A stretch of 64,000 nucleotides of DNA from Carnobacterium iners (lineage in GTDB: Bacteria > Bacillota > Bacilli > Lactobacillales > Carnobacteriaceae): the NCBI RefSeq assembly GCF_900177385.1, contig NZ_FXBJ01000002.1, positions 1,368,001 to 1,432,000 on the forward strand, in the 5' to 3' direction. Each line of letters starts with the position of its first letter. Within the stretch, counting starts at the first letter, position 1. Both the position numbers and the translations under genes were made by a program. Below are positions 26,597 to 35,470 of the stretch, one piece after another. The notes beneath the pieces were generated by a model, which saw nothing but the letters and a program-made list of their open reading frames with translations, had not been told where the DNA came from and did no database searches.

Positions 26597-27216
26597 CTAA
26601 GTATTCTTGTTGTTTTTTTTATTTCTGCGAAAAACCCAAATTAAACCTGTTGTAATTAGGATAAACATAATCAAATAAGCTATTTTTGAATAAATAGACA
26701 TATAATAAACAATGACCGTCCAATTTGATCCAACAAGAGAACCAAAATAAATTAAAACAGTATTCCAAATCAATGAACCTAAAGTCGTAAATAAAAGAAA
26801 AAGGCCTATTCTCATTTTTGCCAGTCCAGCTGGTATAGAAATGAGGCTTCTAATTAAGGGAACAAAGCGACAAAAAAAGACTGTTGCAATCCCGTGCTTA
26901 GTAAACCACTGACTTGCTTTATGCAAATCTTTTTTTGATAAACGTAAAATAGTGCCCCACCGATCAACAATTGTTTCTAGACGAGTCATATCTAAAAAAG
27001 AACCTAGACCATATAAAATCAAAGCACCGATAACGGAACCGATAGTTGAGACAATGATCATGCCGGTAATTGTTAAATTTGTTGTCGTCGTCATAAATCC
27101 ACCAAACGTTAAAATAACTTCTGAGGGAATTGGGGGGGAATATTTTCAATCATAATTAAAAATGCAACACTAATATAACCAAATTGTTCCATAATTTGTT
27201 GAATCCAAATTTCCAT
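26597..27216 (-). pseudogene. DedA family membrane protein, frameshifted at a poly-C tract
   Basis: DedA proteins are membrane proteins of the undecaprenyl-phosphate/phospholipid flippase superfamily. The ORF from Met at 27094 (165 residues) contains the family signature FFCRFVPLIRSLISIPAGLAKM. The missing N-terminus is encoded just upstream in another frame, starting at ATG 27216: MEIWIQQIMEQFGY and on to IMIEN. The join is a run of seven C residues (minus strand; G7 at 27132-27138 on plus), where the family consensus reads ENIFPPIPSE. Eight or five C residues would restore a 206-residue DedA. So the gene is a pseudogene, a sequencing error, or a phase-variable switch. Confidence 0.82.
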
Positions 27217-27253
27217 AGGGTTGTAAACTTCTCGTCTGACAGTTCTTTTTATT

Positions 27254-28543
27254 TTAGTTCATATTTTTAATAGTATCTAATATAGAGATAGCTGTTTCTA
27301 AGTTCATATGAGTTTGCTTCTTTAATTCATTTGCGACATGTTCAATTTCATTACCCGATGCTCCGGCACTGATAGCCAAAGATTTAGCTTGCAAACCCAT
27401 GTGCCCTTTTTGAATACCTTCTGTTACTAAAGCTCTCAGAGCAGCGAAATTTTGTGCTAAACCGACTGAAACAATGACAGATTCAAGTTCTTTAGCACTT
27501 TTTAAAGACAACAAGCGCTGACTAAATTGAGCAGTAGGGTGTATACCGATCGATCCACCTACGAATCCAACAGGCAAAGGGAGTGTTAAAGATCCTTTTA
27601 AATCACCATTATCAGCTTTTTCCCAAATAGATAAAGAGCGGTATTGTCCCGACCTAGCAGCATAGGCATGTGCACCGGCTTCAATGGCACGCCAATCGTT
27701 TCCACTTGCTAAAACGACAGCGTCAATGCCGTTCATGATGCCTTTATTATGTGTTGTCGCACGATAAGGATCTACATAAGCAAATTGAGAGGCTTCAATC
27801 ATTGCATCTCTTACTTCTTCTCCCAAATAGTCTCCACGCTCTAGTAAGGAAAGTGGAATTTGGCAAGTAGCAGTAGCTAAACATTCAGTCGCATAATTTG
27901 ATAGAATACTCATCAAAACTTTCCCATCAGTCAGGGTTTCGATATACGAAGCAATAGCCTCCATCATAGTATTAACAATATTAGCACCCATCGCTTCTAG
28001 AACGTCGATATGAACATGGACAACTAAAAATGTTGGGGAATGCTCTGTTGCTGGGATAGTACGAAATTCCACTTCATCTGCACCGCCACCTCGTTTGACA
28101 ATCGAAGGATGAGCGTTATTTGCTTTTTTTAGAATGATCTCTTTGTTTAAGGACAGTTCTTCTAGAGCATGCGCTAAATCTGGAATATCTTTTAAAGCAA
28201 CTTGCCCAATCATCTTCCGTTCGCTTAAGTGAGTTTTAAAGCCACCAGCTTGTGCTATCACTTTAGCAGCTGCACTAGCTGCAGCGATAACAGAAGGTTC
28301 TTCGGTTACCATAGGCACTTGGTACGTTTGATTATCTATTAAAAAATGTAAAGCAACCCCTAGAGGAAGGGAGTACTGTGTTAATTGATTTTCAATCATA
28401 TGATTAGCTAGTTGATCTGTTAATTGTGAATTTTCAAAAAGAAGTAAGGCATCTTCTATCTGGATAACCCTAGCATCCAATAAAGCCTTTATTCTTTCTA
28501 CTTTTGTTTTTTTATAAAATTCTGAAAAATGAGAATGCGTCAT
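27254..28543 (-). CDS. mvaA: Hydroxymethylglutaryl-CoA reductase, class II
   Basis: HMG-CoA reductase makes mevalonate for isoprenoid synthesis, which supplies undecaprenyl phosphate. The 429-residue product shows the class II signatures VLEAMGANIVNTMMEAIA, HNKGIMNGIDAVVLASGND and LPVGFVGGSIGIHPTAQ. I place the start at ATG 28543 (MTHSHFSEFYKKT) because GAAAGAGG lies upstream; the longer frame to 28594 has no such signal. It is a stand-alone reductase, not fused to a thiolase as in MvaE. An ISLre2-type element lies 148 bp upstream and could affect its promoter. No mvaS gene is in the window. Confidence 0.93.
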   Translation of the reverse strand: MTHSHFSEFYKKTKVERIKALLDARVIQIEDALLLFENSQLTDQLANHMIENQLTQYSLPLGVALHFLIDNQTYQVPMVTEEPSVIAAASAAAKVIAQAGGFKTHLSERKMIGQVALKDIPDLAHALEELSLNKEIILKKANNAHPSIVKRGGGADEVEFRTIPATEHSPTFLVVHVHIDVLEAMGANIVNTMMEAIASYIETLTDGKVLMSILSNYATECLATATCQIPLSLLERGDYLGEEVRDAMIEASQFAYVDPYRATTHNKGIMNGIDAVVLASGNDWRAIEAGAHAYAARSGQYRSLSIWEKADNGDLKGSLTLPLPVGFVGGSIGIHPTAQFSQRLLSLKSAKELESVIVSVGLAQNFAALRALVTEGIQKGHMGLQAKSLAISAGASGNEIEHVANELKKQTHMNLETAISILDTIKNMN

Positions 28544-28681
28544 TCTATAACCTCTTTCCAAAATAAGTTCATTCATTATTCTAGCATAGAACACTGTGCT
28601 ACTCTAGTGAGAGGGGACTAACTTAATAGAAACCTTAATTATAGAATAGCTAACCATTCATTTTTAAGTTGCTTTCTTTTT

Positions 28682-28690
28682 CTTATCGCT
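28682..28690 (+). repeat. Left 9-bp target duplication of ISLre2-type element 2
   Basis: CTTATCGCT, repeated at 30328-30336 directly outside the other end of the element. Confidence 0.85.
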
Positions 28691-30327
28691 GTTAGTGTAA
28701 AATAATTGTTGGAAACTAAAAAAAAGAAACAACTCCTGTGTTAAACTGTTTTTACCACTAAAAACATAGAACAGGAGTTGTTCCTTAATGGACATTATAC
28801 AGTATGCAGTTGAAAAAATCAGTGAAACAATGGTAAAAAATTTAGATTTAACACAAAAGAAAGAATTGGCTTTCCATAATCTTATTTCTGACGTCCAAGA
28901 ATCGATGAATCAAATTGGTATTGCTTTAGTAGAAGACTTCATTGAAAACTTAGATGATTCTCTAAAATACTATCCAGGAAGAAAAGAAGCCTGGCATGTT
29001 CAACGGAAGAATGATGAGAAAAGACTTTCTACTACTATGGGAGACGTCGTCCTAAAACGGACGTACTATAAAAATAAACAAAGTGGTCAGTTTACCTATC
29101 TAGTAGACGATCATTTAGACTTAGCTCCTCATAGTCGTATGGACTTAGGATTAGAAGCTGAGATTTTAGAAAGAGTGAAAGATTTATCCTATCAAAAAAC
29201 AATCGATAGTTTTAAGACTATTTCTATTCGTAGCCGCACATCCGTCATGAACGTCGTTCATAAACATCTATTAGAACCTACTGAGGTCGCTATTCCTTTA
29301 CAGAAAAAAATAGTGGATGTTTTATATATTGAAGCAGATGAAGACCACGTTGCCTATCAAGATGGTAAAAATCGGTTTATGAAACTTGTGTATGTTTATG
29401 AAGGTCGCAAACAAGTGGTTGGTACAGCTAAGCGAATAGAATTGGAAGGGAAACGTTACTTTACTGGGCTTTACCCAAATAATGAAGAATGATGGTTCTC
29501 AGTGTTAGACTATCTTGATGAAGCGTATGATTTAGAGAAAGTAAAACACATTTATCTTTCTGGAGATGGCGCTCCCTGGATTAAAGCAGGAGCTAAAATC
29601 ATTCCAAATAGTACATTTATCCTAGATAGTTTCCATTTAATAAAGTACATTAAAAAAGCCTGCGTGGGTCACCAAGAGTGGTTTTCCATCCTCTACGGAT
29701 GGATAGTAAAAGGTCAAAAAGATCTCCTTCACTTATTTTATCAAACACGATTAGATGATGAGTTAAACGATTCTGAAAGGATTGCTTTATTAGAGTCTAA
29801 AAGGTATATTTTTAGACACTGGACGGCTATTCAAAATCAAAAGAATCCAGATTATTTTGGATGCAGTGCCGAAGGTCACGTGAGCCATATTCTATCTGCA
29901 CGATCAAGTTCTAGGCCCTTAGGTTGGAGCCTAACAGGCGCGGAACACATTGCCAAGCTAAGAGCTTATACGCTTAATGGAGGCGATATAAAAGAGGGTC
30001 TAGAAAAGGAAAGAAAAGATTATACTCATCGAACAACGATTGAAAAATTAGATAAACGAGTCAATCGAAAATATGGCCAACAATTCCAAAGTGTATCTGG
30101 TAATCTTCCTGCATTGACGCAAAGTAAAAAAACACCATTAAGTATTGTATTAAAAGGTTTACGAGGAAAATAAAGGTTTTCAAATGGATCTGATAAATAA
30201 GTAAAAGAAATTTTCTTTTATTTATTTATCAGATGAAGCAAACGAAGTGCGGTAGGCATTGCATAAACGGAGTAAAATACTTTAACCAGGTATCATTATT
30301 TTTTTCCAACAATAAGTTGACACTATC
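28691..30327 (+). mobile_element. ISLre2-type insertion sequence 2
   Basis: The element is about 1637 bp. Both ends share GTTAGTGT/GATAGTGT and ATTGTTGGAAA (right end in reverse complement) within the first 24 bp, with few mismatches. A 9-bp direct repeat, CTTATCGCT, flanks it. The transposase carries an in-frame stop codon, so this copy probably cannot move by itself. Its sequence differs from element 1, so it is a separate arrival and not a local copy. Confidence 0.87.
28788..30173 (+). pseudogene. ISLre2 family transposase with internal nonsense codon
   Basis: The frame encodes a 461-residue ISLre2/UPF0236 transposase but has TGA at 29490-29492 after the residues GLYPNNEE, then continues in frame with WFSVLDYLDEAYDLEK. 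Both halves show family motifs: YIEADEDHVAY, LSGDGAPWIKAGA, FILDSFHLIKYIKKA, GCSAEGHVSHILSAR and SSRPLGWS. Reading through the stop gives a normal family length. This is a nonsense mutation and not a frameshift. A GGAG ribosome binding site precedes the ATG. Confidence 0.88.
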
Positions 30328-30336
30328 CTTATCGCT
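30328..30336 (+). repeat. Right 9-bp target duplication of ISLre2-type element 2
   Basis: CTTATCGCT, matching 28682-28690. Confidence 0.85.
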
Positions 30337-30479
30337 TGGAAGATTGACATTTAGAATGAAATTATTTAGACTCGATAGGAATGACTTTGTAAAAAAAGAA
30401 AAAAATAGATAAGGTATTCTTTTTTATTAAAGAGAAAAAACAAAATAAAATAAAACAAACTATATAAAGGAACAGGAAA
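30337..30479 (+). other. Intergenic sequence, nothing recognised
   Basis: The AT-rich stretch between the ISLre2-type element and the decayed SMR genes contains no gene, repeat or riboswitch that I can support. I looked for a guanidine-I riboswitch, which often precedes SMR exporters, and did not see one. Confidence 0.5.
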
Positions 30480-30982
30480 TGAGTATAAGAAAAAATTAGT
30501 TATTCAATGTTTTTGTAAGGTTACTTCAATAAGGGGGATAGGTTTAAAATACGCTTCTACGCCGATTGAATGGTTACTGACGATAGTCGCCATTATCTTT
30601 CTATCTCGTTTTTTAAGCAACAAAAAACTTCTAATAGTAACAGTTTATGTAATTTTTACTGGAACGGGAACAGCTGGGACAGTTGTTGTCGGAGCATTTT
30701 TTTGATCTCGTATTTAGTTAGTCTAAAGTTGCTTTCATTCTCTTATTATTAAGTAGAGTTGTTGGAATTAATCTGATAACAAAATCAGAAAAAGACTTTA
30801 TTTACTAGTAGATTGGTTTCTATTGGTTACAGGTGTATATCTTATGTCATTTGGACAGGAATAGGAACTAATGATGGAGCACTTGCTGGCATTTTATTTT
30901 ATGGCGAATCAAAAAGTAAAAAACACTTTTTATTTATTGGGATGATTGTTGCAACGATTATAGGACTAAAACTAACGGATTA
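30480..30982 (+). pseudogene. Decayed SMR-type efflux gene pair
   Basis: Fragments in several frames match small multidrug resistance proteins. The first part contains GLKYASTPIEWLLTIVAIIF, then a stretch like TGTGTAGTVVVGAFFF in which the family reads IFTGIGAAGTV. The second part contains WTGIGTNDGALAGILFYGES and ends IGMIVATIIGLKLTD, the family C-terminus. Stops and frameshifts interrupt both. Two adjacent SMR genes is the layout of heterodimeric exporters such as YkkCD. The locus has lost function. Confidence 0.7.
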
Positions 30983-31056
30983 AAGGATTAAAGGATTTTT
31001 CTTGAAAAATAGTAAGGTTACACACTTTAAAAATAATGATAATGGAGGACAAGAAG

Positions 31057-31476
31057 ATGAAAGATAAGATGAAATTAGGCTTATTATTAGCAACACTTCT
31101 AACGTTAACGGCTTGTGGAGATAGCACCCAAACAGCTTTGAATGAAAGTTCTGCATTAGTTCCAAGTGAAGTTAAAGTCGCAATGACTGAATCCATTTCA
31201 GCATCGATTGTGTTACAAGAAGAAGGGAAAGTTTTAACGGCTATCTCTAAAGACGTAAAAACTCAAGAAGGACAAAATTTGTTAGAGATTATGGAAGAAA
31301 ATTATAACCTAACAGCTAAAGATGGTTTTATTTTTGCTATTGAGGGCTATGAGCAAAATCAAAAAGAAGGGAAATACTGGTTGTATACGATTAATGGACA
31401 AGAAGCTACAGTGGGGGCAGCCGATTATATTGTCGAAGATCAAGATGTTATTGTGTGGAATTTAGATGGTATTTAA
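31057..31476 (+). CDS. DUF4430 (transcobalamin-like) lipoprotein
   Basis: The 139-residue protein has a lipoprotein signal peptide (KMKLGLLLATLLTLTAC, lipobox LTAC) and a DUF4430 domain ending in YWLYTINGQEATVGAADY and VIVWNLDG. DUF4430 is related to the ligand-binding beta domain of cobalamin carriers. ATG 31057 is chosen because GGAGG lies 8 nt upstream; the longer ORF start at 31036 lacks one. The gene overlaps the following ECF S-component by 11 nt, so they are coupled. A capture role for a vitamin-like ligand outside the membrane is a reasonable inference. The ligand is unknown. Confidence 0.8.
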   Translation: MKDKMKLGLLLATLLTLTACGDSTQTALNESSALVPSEVKVAMTESISASIVLQEEGKVLTAISKDVKTQEGQNLLEIMEENYNLTAKDGFIFAIEGYEQNQKEGKYWLYTINGQEATVGAADYIVEDQDVIVWNLDGI

Positions 31477-32005
31477 CCATTCTTTTCGCCAGTTTTCTAC
31501 TCAACGCCTAACACTATTGGCGATGCTAACGACACTTTGTTATGTTAGCCGACTAATGTTCCAGTTTCTACCTAATGTTCAACCTGTAACGGTTATATTA
31601 ATTATTTTGACACTTACACTTGGAGTAGTAGATGCACTGATTGTTTCGCTATTGTCTATTTTAATTTCTAACATTAATTTAGGTATGGGAGTATGGACAA
31701 TTGCGCAAATTGTTTCTTTCTCATTGATAGTGATGATGACGGGTTTATTAATCAAACCAATTTTTAAAAAGTTGCCTTTTTTTATATTGATTATCTATGC
31801 GGTATTTACGGGCTATGCTTATGGGTTTATTATTTCACTCGTTCAAGCCCCCTTTTTTGGTATTCAAAACTTTTGGGTTTATTATCTTTCAGGACTCTCC
31901 TTCGATACATTGCACGCTTTTGGAAATGGTATTTTTTATTTGCTGCTAGCACCGATACTTTTTCCGTTATTAACTAAATCACTTGAAAAATACTATTCAA
32001 ATTGA
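31466..32005 (+). CDS. ECF transporter substrate-specific S component
   Basis: The 179-residue membrane protein has about six helices and the S-component feature of an alanine/leucine-rich first helix (RLTLLAMLTTLCYVSRLMF) with a following loop PNVQPVTV. It would bind a vitamin or metal-like ligand and dock with a shared EcfA/A'/T module encoded elsewhere. ATG 31466 lies inside the lipoprotein gene. Most S components work without an external binding protein, so the linked DUF4430 lipoprotein is noteworthy. Specificity cannot be read from sequence; a corrinoid or related cofactor is one option. Confidence 0.8.
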   Translation: MVFNHSFRQFSTQRLTLLAMLTTLCYVSRLMFQFLPNVQPVTVILIILTLTLGVVDALIVSLLSILISNINLGMGVWTIAQIVSFSLIVMMTGLLIKPIFKKLPFFILIIYAVFTGYAYGFIISLVQAPFFGIQNFWVYYLSGLSFDTLHAFGNGIFYLLLAPILFPLLTKSLEKYYSN

Positions 32006-32053
32006 AAAAAGTACAATTATTTTAAAAAACGCAATAGTAATTAAAAAGCTACG

Positions 32054-32087
32054 TTTATTTAAATTTATATTTATATATTTAAATAAA
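32054..32087. repeat. AT-rich inverted repeat
   Basis: TTTATTTAAAT and ATTTAAATAAA form a perfect 11-bp stem with a 12-nt loop, about 110 nt before the ROK gene. It could be a weak terminator of the ECF gene or an operator. It lacks a clear T-run. Confidence 0.4.
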
Positions 32088-32196
32088 GAGCGGGAAAAAT
32101 GCTGTTTTAGCTCACTCGTGGTAAACTTAAATCAAAATAGAAGTGTGCAACATAATGAGAAGGATAAAGGATTTTAGAAGTAAGGAGGAATAATAA

Positions 32197-33120
32197 ATGG
32201 TCTATTATCTAGGCGTAGACATTGGAGGAATACAAATAAAGTATGGATTGATTGATGATAATGGTGAGATAGAAACCATTCATAAAAAAGAAACCCCTAT
32301 GGACTCTTTAGATAAATTTGTTGAAGTGATGGGTGAAATTTATGATAAGTATGCAGAAAAAATTGAAGGAATAGCTATCAGTATGCCCGGAATCATTCAT
32401 TCAAGAACAGGCTTTGCTGTTCATGGTGGATCACTCAAATATATAAAAAATATGAATATGGTTTCGTTATTAGAAGAACGGTGTCCTACCATCATCCATG
32501 TTGAAAATGACGGGAAAGCAGCAGCATTAGGGGAATTGTGGAAAGGAAATTTTAGAGGAGTAGAAAATGGCATTATCCTTGCTTTAGGGACTGGAATTGG
32601 CGGGGGAATTATAAGTAACGGAAAGTTATTAAAAGGAAATCATTATTCTGCTGGGGAATTATCCTTCATCAAAACAAATTCAGATAAAAGTTTTGATGAG
32701 GATTATATGTTTGGTTTTCAAACGGGCCTAAAAAAGTTATTTAAATCAATTTCAATACGCTGCGCTATTCCTTTAGAAAAGATAGACGGATATCTTGTAT
32801 TTCGCTATGCAAATGAAGGGAATAAAGATGTTCTAGCGTGTTTAAATGAGTATTGCCGTACATTAGCTATTCAGATTTTTAACCTTCAAGTTATCTTAGA
32901 TCCTGAAAAGATAGTCATCAGTGGTGGAATTAGTAAGCAACCGTTATTGCTTGAATTGATAAAGAAAAATGTAGCGGAAATATTTAAAGAAAAGAATACA
33001 GAATTATTTTACGCACCGCTAATTGAAAGAAGTTATCATGGAAATAAAGCAACTATTATCGGAGCTTTATATAATTATAAAAAAAATGAAGAACTTTTAT
33101 TTTTAAAAAAATCAAAATAA
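32197..33120 (+). CDS. ROK family sugar kinase (probable)
   Basis: The 307-residue protein has the ROK nucleotide fold: LGVDIGGIQIKYGLID at the N-terminus, VENDGKAAALGELW, the ALGTGIGGGIISNGK motif, and VISGGIS near the C-terminus. The zinc motif HxCGxxGCxE of typical repressors and glucokinases is absent, and there is no helix-turn-helix domain, so it is a kinase-type member lacking zinc ligands, as in some beta-glucoside kinases. A strong AAGGAGG ribosome binding site is present. It stands alone; the substrate is not indicated by its neighbours. Confidence 0.8.
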   Translation: MVYYLGVDIGGIQIKYGLIDDNGEIETIHKKETPMDSLDKFVEVMGEIYDKYAEKIEGIAISMPGIIHSRTGFAVHGGSLKYIKNMNMVSLLEERCPTIIHVENDGKAAALGELWKGNFRGVENGIILALGTGIGGGIISNGKLLKGNHYSAGELSFIKTNSDKSFDEDYMFGFQTGLKKLFKSISIRCAIPLEKIDGYLVFRYANEGNKDVLACLNEYCRTLAIQIFNLQVILDPEKIVISGGISKQPLLLELIKKNVAEIFKEKNTELFYAPLIERSYHGNKATIIGALYNYKKNEELLFLKKSK

Positions 33121-33150
33121 AAAGGCTAGGACAGCTGTCCTAACCTTTTT
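33120..33150. terminator. Bidirectional terminator between ROK gene and floA operon
   Basis: AAAAGGCTAGGACAG pairs directly with CTGTCCTAACCTTTT, followed by T-rich sequence on plus. It sits between convergent genes. Confidence 0.85.
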
Positions 33151-33153
33151 ATT

Positions 33154-33687
33154 TTATTTATAGGGTCTTAATGCACGAGGTTTGTCTAAAATTTCTTTGT
33201 AGATAATCCCTTGTACAATTTTTTTTTGGAATGGAGTTTGTTTTTTTCTCTTATCCACCCTTTTTGTTTGCACAAAATTCTTAGTCGCGCCAGGAGGCTT
33301 AGAATAGGTTCGTGCCGTCGGTTTGCTTTTCGAAACAGGTTGAATCATATTTCGTTCTGCTAAAGGACGAGACTTAACCTTTGGTTGTTGATACTGATTT
33401 TTTTTTGTAGATAAATAAGGATTATTTCTTTGTTTTGCTAAATCTGCAGCTTTTTGGTTGATACGTGCTGCTTGTTGTTTAGCTGCTGGTTTTTTATCAG
33501 GTGTATTTCCTAATCGATCTTTTTCCTGATTGACTTCTTTTATGAATTCTTGGTATTTAGATATAGCCCCATTTTTATTTCCTTTTTGTTGATTGAAAAG
33601 TGCACTACCTAATGATCTTACGACAGTGATAATAATAATTAAAGGAATGAGAGAGCTTAGAAAACTAAGCAGACCAGCTAGTTCCAT
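33154..33687 (-). CDS. Membrane-anchored basic protein, third gene of the floA operon
   Basis: The 177-residue protein has one N-terminal hydrophobic segment (about residues 5-25, LLSFLSSLIPLIIIITVV) followed by a long, strongly basic, Lys/Gln/Pro-rich region of low complexity. Its start abuts the floA stop on the minus strand, so it is co-transcribed with nfeD and floA. I do not recognise a family. A basic tail could bind lipid headgroups, nucleic acid or acidic cell-wall polymers, but this is speculation. Similar small genes follow floA in other Firmicutes, though I cannot confirm homology. Confidence 0.7.
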   Translation of the reverse strand: MELAGLLSFLSSLIPLIIIITVVRSLGSALFNQQKGNKNGAISKYQEFIKEVNQEKDRLGNTPDKKPAAKQQAARINQKAADLAKQRNNPYLSTKKNQYQQPKVKSRPLAERNMIQPVSKSKPTARTYSKPPGATKNFVQTKRVDKRKKQTPFQKKIVQGIIYKEILDKPRALRPYK

Positions 33688-34682
33688 TATTCATCACGTT
33701 CACTTTCGCCTAACCCAGAAATAGAATCTCTCATAGAAGTATCTGCAGCGATGTTTTTCATATTGTAATAATCCATAACACCTAAGTTACCAGATCTCAA
33801 TGCTTCAGCTAATGCTAATGGAACTTCAGCTTCAGCTTCTACTACGCGAGCACGCATTTTTTGTACTTCTGCAATCATTTCTTGTTCTTGAGCAATAGCC
33901 ATTGAACGTCTTTCTTCAGCTTTTGCTTGAGCAATGTTTTTATCAGCTTCAGCTTGCTCCATTTGTAAGCTAGCACCGATATTACGTCCAACGTCGATAT
34001 CTGCAATATCAATTGAAAGAATTTCAAATGCTGTACCAGAATCTAAGCCTTTTTTTAGCACCATTTTTGAAATAGAATCCGGATTTTCTAAAACGTCGGT
34101 ATGTTTTGCAGCACTACCAACAGTTGTTACGATACCTTCACCAACACGAGCGATGATTGTTTCTTCACCGGCACCACCAACCAAACGTTCAATGTTTGCA
34201 CGAACAGTTACTTTAGCGCGGGCTTTAACTTCGATACCATTCATGGCCATAGCAGCAATGACAGGTGTTTCAATAACTTTAGGGTTAACACTAACTTGAA
34301 CCGCTTCAAAAACATTACGGCCAGCTAAGTCAATAGCAGCAGCTTGTTTGAAAACCAAATCAATATTAGCACGTTGTGCAGCAATCAAAGCATCGATAAC
34401 TTGGTTAATATCGCCACCTGCTAGGTAGTGAGCTTCTAGCTCATTGATATTGATATCCAAGCCAGCTTTTGTAGCTTTGATTAAAGGACGGATAATATTT
34501 TGAGGAGCAACTCGTCTTAAACGCATTCCAACTAACGTACCAATTGAAACTTTAACTCCTGAAAAATAAGCCGTTACCCATAATCCTACCGGTACAAAAC
34601 GGAAGAACATACTTAAAATGATGATGACTAATATCGCAACGATTGCAATACCTATTAAACCACTTGTCTCTTCTAATAACAT
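33687..34682 (-). CDS. floA: Flotillin-like protein FloA
   Basis: FloA scaffolds membrane microdomains. The 331-residue protein equals the length of Bacillus FloA. It has an N-terminal membrane anchor (about residues 10-28), then a PHB/SPFH-like region ([20 protein letters not shown]) and a C-terminal helical EA-rich segment ([19 protein letters not shown]) typical for oligomerisation. It follows nfeD by 2 nt and overlaps the basic-protein gene, forming a three-gene operon. Confidence 0.93.
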   Translation of the reverse strand: MLLEETSGLIGIAIVAILVIIILSMFFRFVPVGLWVTAYFSGVKVSIGTLVGMRLRRVAPQNIIRPLIKATKAGLDININELEAHYLAGGDINQVIDALIAAQRANIDLVFKQAAAIDLAGRNVFEAVQVSVNPKVIETPVIAAMAMNGIEVKARAKVTVRANIERLVGGAGEETIIARVGEGIVTTVGSAAKHTDVLENPDSISKMVLKKGLDSGTAFEILSIDIADIDVGRNIGASLQMEQAEADKNIAQAKAEERRSMAIAQEQEMIAEVQKMRARVVEAEAEVPLALAEALRSGNLGVMDYYNMKNIAADTSMRDSISGLGESERDE

Positions 34683-34684
34683 AT

Positions 34685-35284
34685 TTACGACACTCTCCTG
34701 ACTATTATTTTCGAACCTTCAACTTTAATTACTTCAACAAAAGCATCTGGTTCAATTTGTTCTCCTGAACTTATGACGTCTAGTTCCGTATCATCAAAAG
34801 CTACTTTACCAGCGGGCCTCAATGTCGTAGTAGAAATCCCTTTTTTTCCTAAATAATCAGTATAATCTTTATTACTAGAATACCCGCCAACTTTAGTCAT
34901 ATTCTCTTCCAGTATCAGTTTCTTGAAATTTCCAAAAGAGTATCCCTTCTTCAAGAGGATAATGGCTAAGACTACGGAAATAATACCGGCAATACTTAAA
35001 TCAAACAAACTTTGACCAGCATCACCGTAGTTAAGATAGATGCCACCGAAAAGCAACAACCCACCTAATACTCCAGCTACACCAAAGTTGGGTATAAACA
35101 CTTCTAAGATCAATAACAGAATCCCTAATATAAAAATGACAATTGGAAACCATTCTCCATTACCGTTCATAAAGAAATAGCCAGCGAAACTACCGACAGC
35201 TAGTAAGCCACCTAATAAATAGTGAATGGTTAACCCTGCGATGACTAACCCAACAAAACCTGCACTTAAAAGTAAGATATTCAA
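34685..35284 (-). CDS. NfeD family membrane protein
   Basis: The 199-residue protein has four to five membrane segments with the NfeD motif [19 protein letters not shown], then a C-terminal OB-fold ([22 protein letters not shown]). It lacks the N-terminal ClpP-like protease domain found in long NfeD proteins. NfeD is thought to partner flotillin-like proteins, and it sits directly before floA. A GAGGAGGTG ribosome binding site lies before the ATG, about 30 bp from the region where the operon promoter must be. Confidence 0.9.
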   Translation of the reverse strand: MNILLLSAGFVGLVIAGLTIHYLLGGLLAVGSFAGYFFMNGNGEWFPIVIFILGILLLILEVFIPNFGVAGVLGGLLLFGGIYLNYGDAGQSLFDLSIAGIISVVLAIILLKKGYSFGNFKKLILEENMTKVGGYSSNKDYTDYLGKKGISTTTLRPAGKVAFDDTELDVISSGEQIEPDAFVEVIKVEGSKIIVRRVS

Positions 35285-35470
35285 ATGTATTCACCTCCTC
35301 TAAATGAATCGATTCTTCTATATAAAATAAAACGAGATAAAAATTTTTAGCAACTTAGCAACAAAAAAGAATTTAGATGATATACAAGCATTTTACCACT
35401 CCTATAGTGGATATGTACACTTAAAGAGCTTAATTCTTTCATAAGAAATAGAGTGCTAAGAATAGATAGG

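Noticed and set aside
26952-27155. Plus-strand ORF opposite dedA
   Set aside because: It is antisense to a clear DedA family sequence and shows no motif or ribosome binding site.
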